DNA of 64,000 nt from positions 8,031 through 72,030 of the forward strand of contig JAVBPC010000076.1 in the NCBI GenBank assembly GCA_031549905.1, in the 5' to 3' direction. Positions within the stretch are counted from its first letter, which is position 1; each line of letters opens with the position of its first letter. This DNA comes from Avichristensenella sp031549905. GTDB lineage: Bacteria; Bacillota; Clostridia; Christensenellales; Aristaeellaceae. This document shows positions 18,781 to 25,238 of this stretch, piece by piece. The notes under the pieces were generated by a model that was not told where the DNA came from, did not search any database, and saw nothing but the letters and a program-made list of their open reading frames with translations. The position numbers were made by a program, and so were the translations under genes.

Positions 18781-19905
18781 CTATAGTACCAATTCGCCCG
18801 GCCGATAGCCCTTGGGCAGTTCCTCTTCGCAGAGGAATTTAAAACGCTCATCGCGCAGGATCGGCAGGAAGGCCTCGTACGGCATCCTTACAAATTCGCA
18901 CGCGTAATTGCTGGCCCCAAACCACGCGCCCTCTTTGCCGCGCAGGTTCAGCCCCCTGGCAAACTTGGTATGGTTCGAGCAGTCGTGCACGGCCGCATCC
19001 CACCGCTCGTCATCGGCGGTCTTCATAAACCGCAGCGTCAGTTCGCGGCTCCAGATCGGAGAAATGTAACCCAGCCGCGCGATGTACATGTTTTCGCCGG
19101 CATAGTTACCGATGTTGTTGGCGTTCAGGTGCAGTTCGGCGCAGTTGATGAAATCCAGGCCCGTGGAAAGAATCGCCTCTTTTTTCTCAAAAAACGCGCT
19201 GAAAAGCTCCGGCGTCATGGGCGTTTCGATGCCGACGCGCGGAATATACTTTTTCGCGGTGCCGATGTTCGCGATGACCCGGTCCGCGCACCCGGAAGCC
19301 CCAAGGTTGAACCGCAGTTCATCCAGGCCGGCGGTGCCCAGCGCCTTCAAATTCTCTTCGGTGGCCAAGGTGCCGTTCGTGTACAGGTGCTGATGAATCC
19401 CCGCATCATGGAATTTCCGTATTACCGGATAGTATTTTTCGATTTCCATGAACGGTTCCAGGTAGACATACGAAATGCCGGTGGGCTTGTTTTGCGCGGA
19501 AAGCAGCAGGTCAATATCCCTTTCATAGAACTTTGTGCCGCCAATTTCCCACATGCCTTCGCCGACCGGGGGTATGGCGTCCAGTTCGCCGTAATTATAG
19601 CAAAACTTGCAGTTTAGGTTGCATTTGTTCGTTTTGCGCACCGCGCTAAGGCCCGTCCCAAGCAGGCAGGATTTGCATCCGCCCGGGAATTTGCTTTCAT
19701 TGCCCACAAAATAGGTGCGGTTCTGCAGCGTTTTCAGGTTGCCAATCTCAGACATCAGCTTATCGTTTCTATCATCGATGGCCGCCTCAATCTGCGCGAA
19801 GGTGGCGTAAACGATTTCCTGCTGATGCGTCAGTATTTCTTCATCCTCCGGCAGGGATGCGAAGAACTCAAACCATATCAGCGCGTCTTTCTTTGAAATT
19901 TTCAC
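18781..19905 (-). CDS. Radical SAM protein of unknown substrate
   Basis: 374 residues from a GTG at 19905 with AGGAGGG upstream; the open frame continues to 19992 but through the promoter. The iron-sulfur cluster motif CNLNCKFC lies near residue 110 (context RKTNKCNLNCKFCYNYGE). Upstream is a further Cys pair, PGGCKSCLLGTG, near 92. A partial SAM TIM barrel follows (YVYLEPFMEIEKYY, HLYTNGTLATEENLKALG, LDELRFNLGASG). The C-terminus lacks a clear SPASM Cys cluster. The order of elements resembles radical SAM enzymes acting on proteins or peptides, but the substrate is not evident. It heads a two-gene unit with the 61-residue protein. Confidence 0.85.
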   Translation of the reverse strand: MKISKKDALIWFEFFASLPEDEEILTHQQEIVYATFAQIEAAIDDRNDKLMSEIGNLKTLQNRTYFVGNESKFPGGCKSCLLGTGLSAVRKTNKCNLNCKFCYNYGELDAIPPVGEGMWEIGGTKFYERDIDLLLSAQNKPTGISYVYLEPFMEIEKYYPVIRKFHDAGIHQHLYTNGTLATEENLKALGTAGLDELRFNLGASGCADRVIANIGTAKKYIPRVGIETPMTPELFSAFFEKKEAILSTGLDFINCAELHLNANNIGNYAGENMYIARLGYISPIWSRELTLRFMKTADDERWDAAVHDCSNHTKFARGLNLRGKEGAWFGASNYACEFVRMPYEAFLPILRDERFKFLCEEELPKGYRPGELVL

Positions 19906-19963
19906 GGCGGTATTCCCTCCTGAACGGCAAGTATGCGCGGCATGGCGCTTTTGGGTGCATCCC

Positions 19964-19992
19964 ATCATAGCGTGCCAAAGGATGCTTGTCAA
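19964..19992 (-). promoter_or_regulatory. Consensus vegetative promoter for the radical SAM gene
   Basis: Read on the - strand: TTGACA (19987-19992), a 17-base spacer, then TATGAT (19964-19969). The start codon lies about 60 bases downstream at 19905. This is nearly perfect sigma-A consensus and separates the gene from the WYL pair upstream. Confidence 0.85.
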
Positions 19993-20010
19993 TTTTGATA
20001 TATTCCGCGT

Positions 20011-21006
20011 TTATTCCCCAGCGGTATCGGGTGCATTTTGCATGATATCCAGCTGCCGCAATATTCTCTCCTTCACCTGCGCGACGAACGCCGGCGGCTC
20101 CAGCGCCCTGACCGTTGGGCCAAAGCCCAGCACGCGGATCAGCAGCTCGGTTTCCTCCATTACATCGTAATAGATGCGGCAAAGGTATGTGTTGCTTGCC
20201 TCATCATATTCCGTTTCCTTCCGGTAGGCCGCGAACTCCAGCATGGCGCGCTCCAGCGCGTTGCGCTCGGGGTAGATGCGCAGCAGGAAGGATGGCTGGG
20301 TTTGCGGCTGTTCGAAGTACCGCAGCGCCTGCGCAATATCCATCGCGGGCGGGTTGTCAGCAACCTGCACATGCGTAATGCGGGATAGGTTCAGTATGGC
20401 GCGCCGGTTCCGGGTTTTGAAACAGGCTGTGGCCAGCAAACGGAACTTGTCATCCTTCGCGGAATAGTTCAGCCGCCACGGTATGTATGCGCCGTGCGTA
20501 AAGCCGCCCTTTCCGCCCGCGTACTCGATGTACAGCGGCGTATGCACCTCTGTCGCGTCAAGGATGACGCGGAACCGCTCGCGATACCGCGCGTCGTCAT
20601 AGGGGTCGCCATCCGAAGCGGCATCGTAGATATGGAAGTCATCCGGGGAATACAGCGGCGCAGTATCCAACGCGCCGTCCAGGGCCTGTATCTGCGGGTC
20701 TGTGAGGAAAAGGCGCATGCGCGGGTCGGCAAGCAGCGCCTTGAGCCATGCCTGTTCCAGCGTGCTCATCGGGCGCGCGGTATCGCCGCAGGCAAGCGCG
20801 GAGTAATAGCGCCCGCCGCGCGTCTGAAGCAGCGGCCATTCCTCCGAAATCAGCTTTGGCAGCAGATGGAACGCGGTATCCGCAAAGCCGCTGCCCTCGA
20901 TGATGGATTCGATTTCCGCGCGTGTCAGGCCGCCGCGGTGCGCCCCCGCAAGCACGCGCGCCAGCACCGTGTAATAGCAGCCGTAAATCTCGGAAAAAAG
21001 CTCCAT
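20011..21006 (-). CDS. WYL-domain transcriptional regulator (second of a pair)
   Basis: 331 residues from the ATG at 21006, which has GGAGG at 7 bases; the ATG at 21012 is too close to the RBS. The N-terminus is a helical region (MELFSEIYGCYYTVLARVLA, LTRAEIESIIEGSGF). The middle holds the WYL-type beta domain at about 150-230: FRVILDATEVHTPLYIEYAG, YIPWRLNYSAKDDKFRLLAT, NLSRITHV. The C-terminus is a WCX-like extension. WYL regulators bind small ligands or nucleic acids through this domain and often control DNA or RNA damage and defence genes. The gene overlaps the end of its paralogue's gene region by coupling and diverges from rtcB. Confidence 0.85.
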   Translation of the reverse strand: MELFSEIYGCYYTVLARVLAGAHRGGLTRAEIESIIEGSGFADTAFHLLPKLISEEWPLLQTRGGRYYSALACGDTARPMSTLEQAWLKALLADPRMRLFLTDPQIQALDGALDTAPLYSPDDFHIYDAASDGDPYDDARYRERFRVILDATEVHTPLYIEYAGGKGGFTHGAYIPWRLNYSAKDDKFRLLATACFKTRNRRAILNLSRITHVQVADNPPAMDIAQALRYFEQPQTQPSFLLRIYPERNALERAMLEFAAYRKETEYDEASNTYLCRIYYDVMEETELLIRVLGFGPTVRALEPPAFVAQVKERILRQLDIMQNAPDTAGE

Positions 21007-21008
21007 CC

Positions 21009-22223
21009 TCATTCCTCCAGGTACATGGCCGCCATGCGCGCAATATCGTTGCGGAAGCGGTTCACGACCTCTTCGCTGCTGCTTTCCAGCGACAGGATAC
21101 GCCCGCAAAATGTCTTGATCCAGGGGGACATCTCGCATACATCGTAGGCTACTTTGGTGTAGCGCACGGTCTGTGCGTCCAGCCGCTCCACCGCACCGCC
21201 CCGCCCCTCGCGGATCAGGCGGTCCTGCACATACTGTTCCGTGCGCTCATCGATGCGCAGCGTCATGCACAGCGTATCGCCAAACCTGGCCCGGCTGAAA
21301 CTGACGCCCCAAAGCTTGTCATAGCACCCGGCAAGCTTTTGCCGCAGCGCGGGCGCATCCGGGTAGGGCTCCAGCAATTTCACCGAAAAAGCGTAATCCA
21401 GCCGATAGCACGCAAAGCGCCTGCGTGCCGGGTGATACGCGCAAACATACCGGCGGCCCGTGGCGGCACTGACGAAAATGCGAAGGGGCACCACGCAGGT
21501 TGCACCGGCGTGCCAGGCGCGGATGCTGCGGTTTTCAAAGGATACCGCGCGGTTTTCGCGGATGGCTTCAAGCATCGTCAGCAGCACCCCGCTTTCCAGT
21601 GTGTGCACGATGTAATGGTGCTTGTAGCAAAAAAGACTGTTGCTCCGCCCGGCGTTATCCAGCAGAAAGCTGCCAATTTCACCGAAGGGCGCCGCACCCT
21701 GGAAGAAAGATACGGCATCCCAAAGCGAATCGGAATCCGGCGCCATGGGGGATAGTGAGTACACCAGCGCCCTGCCCTGCTTTTCGGCGCGCAGCAGCCC
21801 CATGCGGACATACTCACTTAACTTGTTGCGCACGGTTTGAATGTCGAAAACCCGCCCGCCGCGCGCGCAGACCGCGTCACACAGCGGCTCCACCGCCGAC
21901 GCGCTCTCCCGCAGGCAGTCCAGCAGCAGGAAGTGCAGCAGCACATCGTTGTCGGTGAAGCTCTTGGATTTCCACGCGCTGTACAGCGGGTTTTCCGATA
22001 ACTCGGAAGCATCCAACGATACAAAAACGCGCTTGCCGCCGCTGCCGTACGTCCAGCGCATGGCGCTGCCCAGGTAGCTTTCAATGCGCCGCCGTTCGTT
22101 GTCGTATGTGCGGGCGGATTTTTGCCGGAAGTCGGTGCGCGATTTGAAGCCGTAAACATAGAAATCCCGCATGTACTCGCGGATCTTCTCAAAGCTGCGG
22201 GTCAGTTCCGAAAAGGCAGCCAT
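21009..22223 (-). CDS. WYL-domain transcriptional regulator (first of a pair)
   Basis: 404 residues. The N-terminus has an unusual start for the family (SFEKIREYMRDFYVYGFKSRTDF), followed by a winged-helix-like segment around 110-160 (FDIQTVRNKLSEYVRMGLLR). A WYL core follows at about 220-300: LEAIRENRAVSFENRS, VVPLRIFVSAATGRRYVCAY, FACYRLDYAF. A C-terminal WCX-like part ends in VVNRFRNDIARMAAMYLEE. It is longer than most WYL regulators (about 320). Together with the second gene it probably forms a hetero-oligomeric regulator. The 143-base gap to rtcB should contain both promoters, which points to rtcB as the regulated gene. Confidence 0.85.
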   Translation of the reverse strand: MAAFSELTRSFEKIREYMRDFYVYGFKSRTDFRQKSARTYDNERRRIESYLGSAMRWTYGSGGKRVFVSLDASELSENPLYSAWKSKSFTDNDVLLHFLLLDCLRESASAVEPLCDAVCARGGRVFDIQTVRNKLSEYVRMGLLRAEKQGRALVYSLSPMAPDSDSLWDAVSFFQGAAPFGEIGSFLLDNAGRSNSLFCYKHHYIVHTLESGVLLTMLEAIRENRAVSFENRSIRAWHAGATCVVPLRIFVSAATGRRYVCAYHPARRRFACYRLDYAFSVKLLEPYPDAPALRQKLAGCYDKLWGVSFSRARFGDTLCMTLRIDERTEQYVQDRLIREGRGGAVERLDAQTVRYTKVAYDVCEMSPWIKTFCGRILSLESSSEEVVNRFRNDIARMAAMYLEE

Positions 22224-22273
22224 GTGCGCATCACTCCCCCAGCAAAAGTGTATCGCAGATGCCCAATATTTTC

Positions 22274-22287
22274 AAGTTCGCAAACTT
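22274..22287. promoter_or_regulatory. Candidate operator between the WYL pair and rtcB
   Basis: AAGTTCGCAAACTT is an inverted repeat (AAGTT, 4-base spacer, AACTT) in the middle of the divergent intergenic region. It is followed by a T-run and by GATAAA, a weak -10-like hexamer for rtcB. It is the only clear dyad there. Assignment to the WYL proteins is inference. Confidence 0.4.
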
Positions 22288-22366
22288 TTTTAGAAGATAA
22301 ACGCACCTGCGGCTGGTAAGATGTGCCCATCGAAAGCAAAGCGCAACGGAAATGGAGGGCGATACC

Positions 22367-23599
22367 ATGATCATCATCGAAAAAGCAGACCGGCAGGTAC
22401 CCATCAAGGCATGGATTGACAGCGAAAACAGCGTAGAGGAAAGCTGCCTGGAGCAGGCGTACCACTTGGCGTCACTGCCCTTCATTCACAAATGGGTGGC
22501 GCTGATGCCCGATACCCACACCGGCATGGGCATCCCGATTGGCGGCGTTATTGCCACCGACGGGGCCATCATTCCAAACGCCGTGGGCATGGATATCGGC
22601 TGCGGCATGGGGTTTATCGGCACGGACCTGCCTGTCGAGGTTTTAAAGGAAACGCAAACCGGCAGCGGCAGCCTGGTACAGACCATCGTGGGCGATCTGC
22701 TGCGCAGCATCCCCGTGGGCTTTTCCCACCACAAGAAAAGCCAGCCCTGCGGGACGCTGGACCGGGCGCGCGAAGAGATGGAGAAGTACGAAGCAAACCC
22801 GGAGCTGGTGGAGCAGATCGAAGCCGGTTACCGTCAGGTCGGTACGCTGGGCGGCGGCAACCATTTCATCGAACTGCAGGAGGATGACGAGGGTCTGCTG
22901 GGCATCATGGTGCATTCCGGCTCCCGCAACTTCGGCAAGCGCATCTGCGATACGTTCCATTTGGCCGCGCGCGAGCTAGCCGCCAAAATGGACGGCGCGG
23001 CGCCCGATGACTGGCGGATGGCGCATTTGCCGCTGGATAGCGCGGCGGGACAGCAGTACATCCACTGGATAAACCTTGCGCTTGACTTTGCCGCCGAAAA
23101 CCGCGCGCGGATGATGGCCGTGGCGCAGGAAGTGCTGGAGCGCACCGTCGCCAAATACACCGCGGCAACGTTTGGCTACACGCGGCACATCAACTGCCAC
23201 CACAACTACGCCGCGCTGGAGCGCCACTACGGCAAGGATGTGTGGGTGCACCGCAAGGGCGCAACCCGCGCGCTGGCTGGAGAGGCGGCGGTAATCCCCG
23301 GCGCGATGGGCTCGTACAGCTATGTGGTGGAGGGGCTTGGCAACCCGGAAAGCTTTTGCTCGTCATCCCACGGCGCGGGCCGCCGCTACGGCCGGAAAGC
23401 CGCGCTGGCGAAGTTTTCTGCCGAGCAGGTGATGGTCGATCTTAAGGCGCAGGGCGTCATCCTTGCCAAGCACAACAAGGCCGATGTGGCCGAGGAAAGC
23501 CGCTTCGCTTACAAAGATATTGATGAAGTAATGGGGCAGCAGCGCGACCTGGTGCGGCCGGTCAAGCGGCTGAAAACCATCGGCGTTGTGAAAGGGTAA
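22367..23599 (+). CDS. rtcB: RtcB-family RNA-splicing / RNA-repair ligase
   Basis: 410 residues from the ATG at 22367 (GGAGGG at 7 bases; an upstream in-frame ATG at 22352 forms part of that RBS). RtcB joins RNA 2',3'-cyclic phosphate or 3'-phosphate ends to 5'-OH ends using GTP and Mn. Family motifs are all present: MPDTHTGMGIPIGGV near 48, the metal-binding Asp and Cys in GMDIGCGM near 76, GGGNHFIEL near 166, HSGSRNFG near 184, NCHHNY near 279, HRKGATRA near 300 and SSSHGAGR near 337 carrying the His that accepts GMP. Length matches E. coli RtcB (408). No archease, RtcA or RtcR gene is nearby. Instead a WYL pair diverges upstream and a tRNA-like RNA plus slipin follow. Confidence 0.95.
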   Translation: MIIIEKADRQVPIKAWIDSENSVEESCLEQAYHLASLPFIHKWVALMPDTHTGMGIPIGGVIATDGAIIPNAVGMDIGCGMGFIGTDLPVEVLKETQTGSGSLVQTIVGDLLRSIPVGFSHHKKSQPCGTLDRAREEMEKYEANPELVEQIEAGYRQVGTLGGGNHFIELQEDDEGLLGIMVHSGSRNFGKRICDTFHLAARELAAKMDGAAPDDWRMAHLPLDSAAGQQYIHWINLALDFAAENRARMMAVAQEVLERTVAKYTAATFGYTRHINCHHNYAALERHYGKDVWVHRKGATRALAGEAAVIPGAMGSYSYVVEGLGNPESFCSSSHGAGRRYGRKAALAKFSAEQVMVDLKAQGVILAKHNKADVAEESRFAYKDIDEVMGQQRDLVRPVKRLKTIGVVKG

Positions 23600-23609
23600 T
23601 TTTTTGATG

Positions 23610-23631
23610 ATAAGGGCGGTTTCGCCTTTAT
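23610..23631 (+). other. Hairpin just after rtcB
   Basis: ATAAGGGCG (23610-23618) pairs with CGCCTTTAT (23623-23631) around a GTTT loop, with one G-U pair. No U-run follows, so it is more likely an RNA processing or stabilising structure than a terminator. It marks the 5' border of the non-coding region. Confidence 0.55.
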
Positions 23632-23671
23632 GATACCACCTGTTCTCCTATCCGCAGGGCTCATGATGCCC

Positions 23672-23870
23672 TCGGGGTGCCCAAGGGTTCCGTACGGCAT
23701 GCCGGAGAAACGGGTCTTGATCGCGGTAAAACCCGCGGCGAAAACTGTGTATATGAGGGTTCAATTCCCTCCCCCGAAAGGGGTAGCGTAATGGCACGCA
23801 CACAGCCAAATGGTTAAGCTCAGAGGAGCCGGGGTTCGAATCCCCATCCAACCTGAAAAGGTTGACACAC
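23672..23870 (+). ncRNA. tRNA-like RNA with two T-arm modules between rtcB and the slipin gene
   Basis: Two tRNA-type T-arms are exact. The first is GAGGG-TTCAATT-CCCTC (23755-23771); the second is GGGG-TTCGAAT-CCCC (23831-23845). Each is followed by a stem capped by GAAA: CCCC-GAAA-GGGG (23772-23783) and CAACCT-GAAA-AGGTTG (23849-23864). After the first comes a D-arm-like GCG-TAATGGCA-CGC (23786-23799). CTGTGT (23745-23750) pairs with ACACAG (23800-23805) and closes the unit, giving the permuted order T-arm, acceptor, tetraloop, acceptor, D-arm, anticodon-like stem. A competing, unpermuted fold exists: TCGGGG (23672-23677) with CCCCGA (23772-23777), a D-like arm TGCC/GGCA and a long arm CGGGT/ACCCG. 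No CCA end or normal anticodon loop is seen. As I recall, bacterial YrlA Y RNAs carry a comparable tRNA-mimic module. This exact RNA is unknown to me. Confidence 0.6.
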
Positions 23871-23895
23871 ACCCCTGGCCGGCATCCGGCGCAAC

Positions 23896-23915
23896 AAAGA
23901 GGGCATGCCCTTTTT
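23896..23915 (+). terminator. Possible terminator or processing hairpin of the tRNA-like RNA
   Basis: AAAGAGGG (23896-23903) pairs with CCCTTTTT (23908-23915) around CATG, with one G-U pair. The stem runs into a U-tract as in intrinsic terminators. It could end the non-coding RNA or let some transcripts read into the slipin gene. Confidence 0.45.
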
Positions 23916-24094
23916 GAAGCGCAGCATCCGGCCTGCCGGGCGACGGGGATACCGCCCGCGCAAGCGCAGCCCATGGCCTTTCCGCCGCCAACTGGGGGCG
24001 GAAGGCAACCGGCTGCGGGAGGCGCGCGCTGAACCGAAGCCCCGCAGCCAGGATGCGGATGCCGGTCCCAAAGGGACAAAAAGGAGAGAAGAAA
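23916..24094 (+). other. Hairpin-rich untranslated leader of the slipin gene
   Basis: No credible gene. Successive hairpins are CCGG-CCTG-CCGG (23928-23939), CCTTTCCGCC with GGCGGAAGG (23977-24005), CTGCGGG with CCCGCAG (24013-24047) and GTCCC-AAA-GGGAC (24065-24077). The last ends four bases before the ribosome binding site AAGGAG (24081). The density of perfect stems suggests more structured RNA, either part of the upstream RNA or a control element for slipin translation. Confidence 0.5.
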
Positions 24095-25183
24095 ATGAAG
24101 GCAATGATTCGGGAGAATGAGCGCGGGTTCCTGTTCCGCAAGGGCCTGTTTGTGAAGATGCTGGAGCCGGGCGAGCACCGGATTCTTAAAATGCGCGAGG
24201 AAACATGCGTGAAGGTGGCGGCGGATGGGCCGGTAGCGATGCCGGGAGTGGAAATTGCGACCCTGCTTGGCGATGCGCAGTTTGCAAAGTGCTGCGCCCG
24301 CGCGCAGGTGGGGGATAACCAGCTGGCGCTGCACTACGTTGACGGCCGCCTGAAAGAGGCCCTTGGCGCGGGCGACTACCTGTTCTGGAACATCTTTCGT
24401 CAGCACACCTTTGAGCTGAAAGACCTGCGTCAGCCGCAGGTAACCGGGCTGACCGCCGCGCAGATGCGGGCGATCGCACCTTCCTTCTATGCAAAGCTGG
24501 AGGTGGAAAACGGCGCGTGCAGCCTGCTGTATTACGACGGCGTGTTCCAGAAGCGGCTGCCCCCGGGCAACTATTATTTCTGGAATGGCGGCGTGAAGGT
24601 GCAGGCAACGGGTTATGATCTGCGCATGCAGGCGCTGGAGCTGACCGGGCAGGAAATACTGACCGCCGACAAGGTGATGCTGCGCGTCAACTTCGCGTGC
24701 ACCTACCAGATCACCGACCCGGAGGCGCTTGCGGAGCAGGTTAAGGATCACAAGTCGCTGCTGCACACCACGGTGCAACTGGCCCTGCGCGAGCAGATCG
24801 GCCGGCTCAGGCTGGATGAACTGCTGGCGCAAAAGGAAGGCGTTGGCGTGGCCGTGTTGGCCAAATTGCGCGAAAAGGAGCAGGCGCTGTGCGCAGCGTT
24901 TGGCGGCGCGGGCATCAAGGATATCATCCTGCCGGGCGAGATTCGCGACATCATGAACACGGTGCTGATCGCCGAAAAGCGCGCGCAGGCCAACGTCATC
25001 GCCAGGCGCGAGGAGGCAGCATCCACCCGCGACCTGCTGAACACCGCAAAGCTGATGGATGAAAACGGAACGCTGTACAAGCTGAAGGAAATGGAGTGCC
25101 TGGAGAGGATTTGCGACAAGGTTGGCAACATTTCCGTGGGCGGCGGGGCGCTGCTGGGCCAGCTGAAAGGGTTGCTGGTATAA
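24095..25183 (+). CDS. Slipin-type SPFH-domain protein of the RNA-repair island
   Basis: 362 residues from the ATG at 24095 (AAGGAG at 8 bases); the longer frame starts inside the RNA hairpins. Two related strand-rich segments come first: ENERGFLFRKGLFVKMLEPGEHRI near 5 and ENGACSLLYYDGVFQKRLPPGNYYFW near 140. Then comes the Band-7 domain (LTADKVMLRVNFACTYQITD, VQLALREQIGRLRLDELLAQ, AGIKDIILPGEIRDIM) and a coiled segment with AEKRAQANVIARREEAASTRD, a block typical of slipins. There is no membrane helix, so it is probably cytosolic or peripherally bound. Slipin genes are known to occur beside rtcB in bacterial RNA-repair loci; the molecular role is not established. Confidence 0.85.
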   Translation: MKAMIRENERGFLFRKGLFVKMLEPGEHRILKMREETCVKVAADGPVAMPGVEIATLLGDAQFAKCCARAQVGDNQLALHYVDGRLKEALGAGDYLFWNIFRQHTFELKDLRQPQVTGLTAAQMRAIAPSFYAKLEVENGACSLLYYDGVFQKRLPPGNYYFWNGGVKVQATGYDLRMQALELTGQEILTADKVMLRVNFACTYQITDPEALAEQVKDHKSLLHTTVQLALREQIGRLRLDELLAQKEGVGVAVLAKLREKEQALCAAFGGAGIKDIILPGEIRDIMNTVLIAEKRAQANVIARREEAASTRDLLNTAKLMDENGTLYKLKEMECLERICDKVGNISVGGGALLGQLKGLLV

Positions 25184-25199
25184 TCGGCGCCATACAACA

Positions 25200-25232
25200 C
25201 AAACGCCAGACGGGCATGCCGACTGGCGTTTG
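25200..25232. terminator. Bidirectional hairpin after the slipin gene
   Basis: CAAACGCCAG (25200-25209) pairs with CTGGCGTTTG (25223-25232) across a loop that contains GGCATGCC. It lies between the converging slipin and LRR genes. U-runs are weak on both sides. Confidence 0.65.
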
Positions 25233-25238
25233 TCATGC

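Noticed and set aside
18583..19905. RiPP cluster (radical SAM plus precursor peptide)
   Set aside because: The small protein is uniformly helical, without leader/core organisation or a Cys/Thr/Ser-rich core, and no protease or dedicated exporter is adjacent.
23672..23854. One or two ordinary tRNA genes
   Set aside because: T-arms are canonical, but there is no 7-bp acceptor at correct distance, no standard anticodon loop and no CCA. The acceptor strands pair across GAAA tetraloops.
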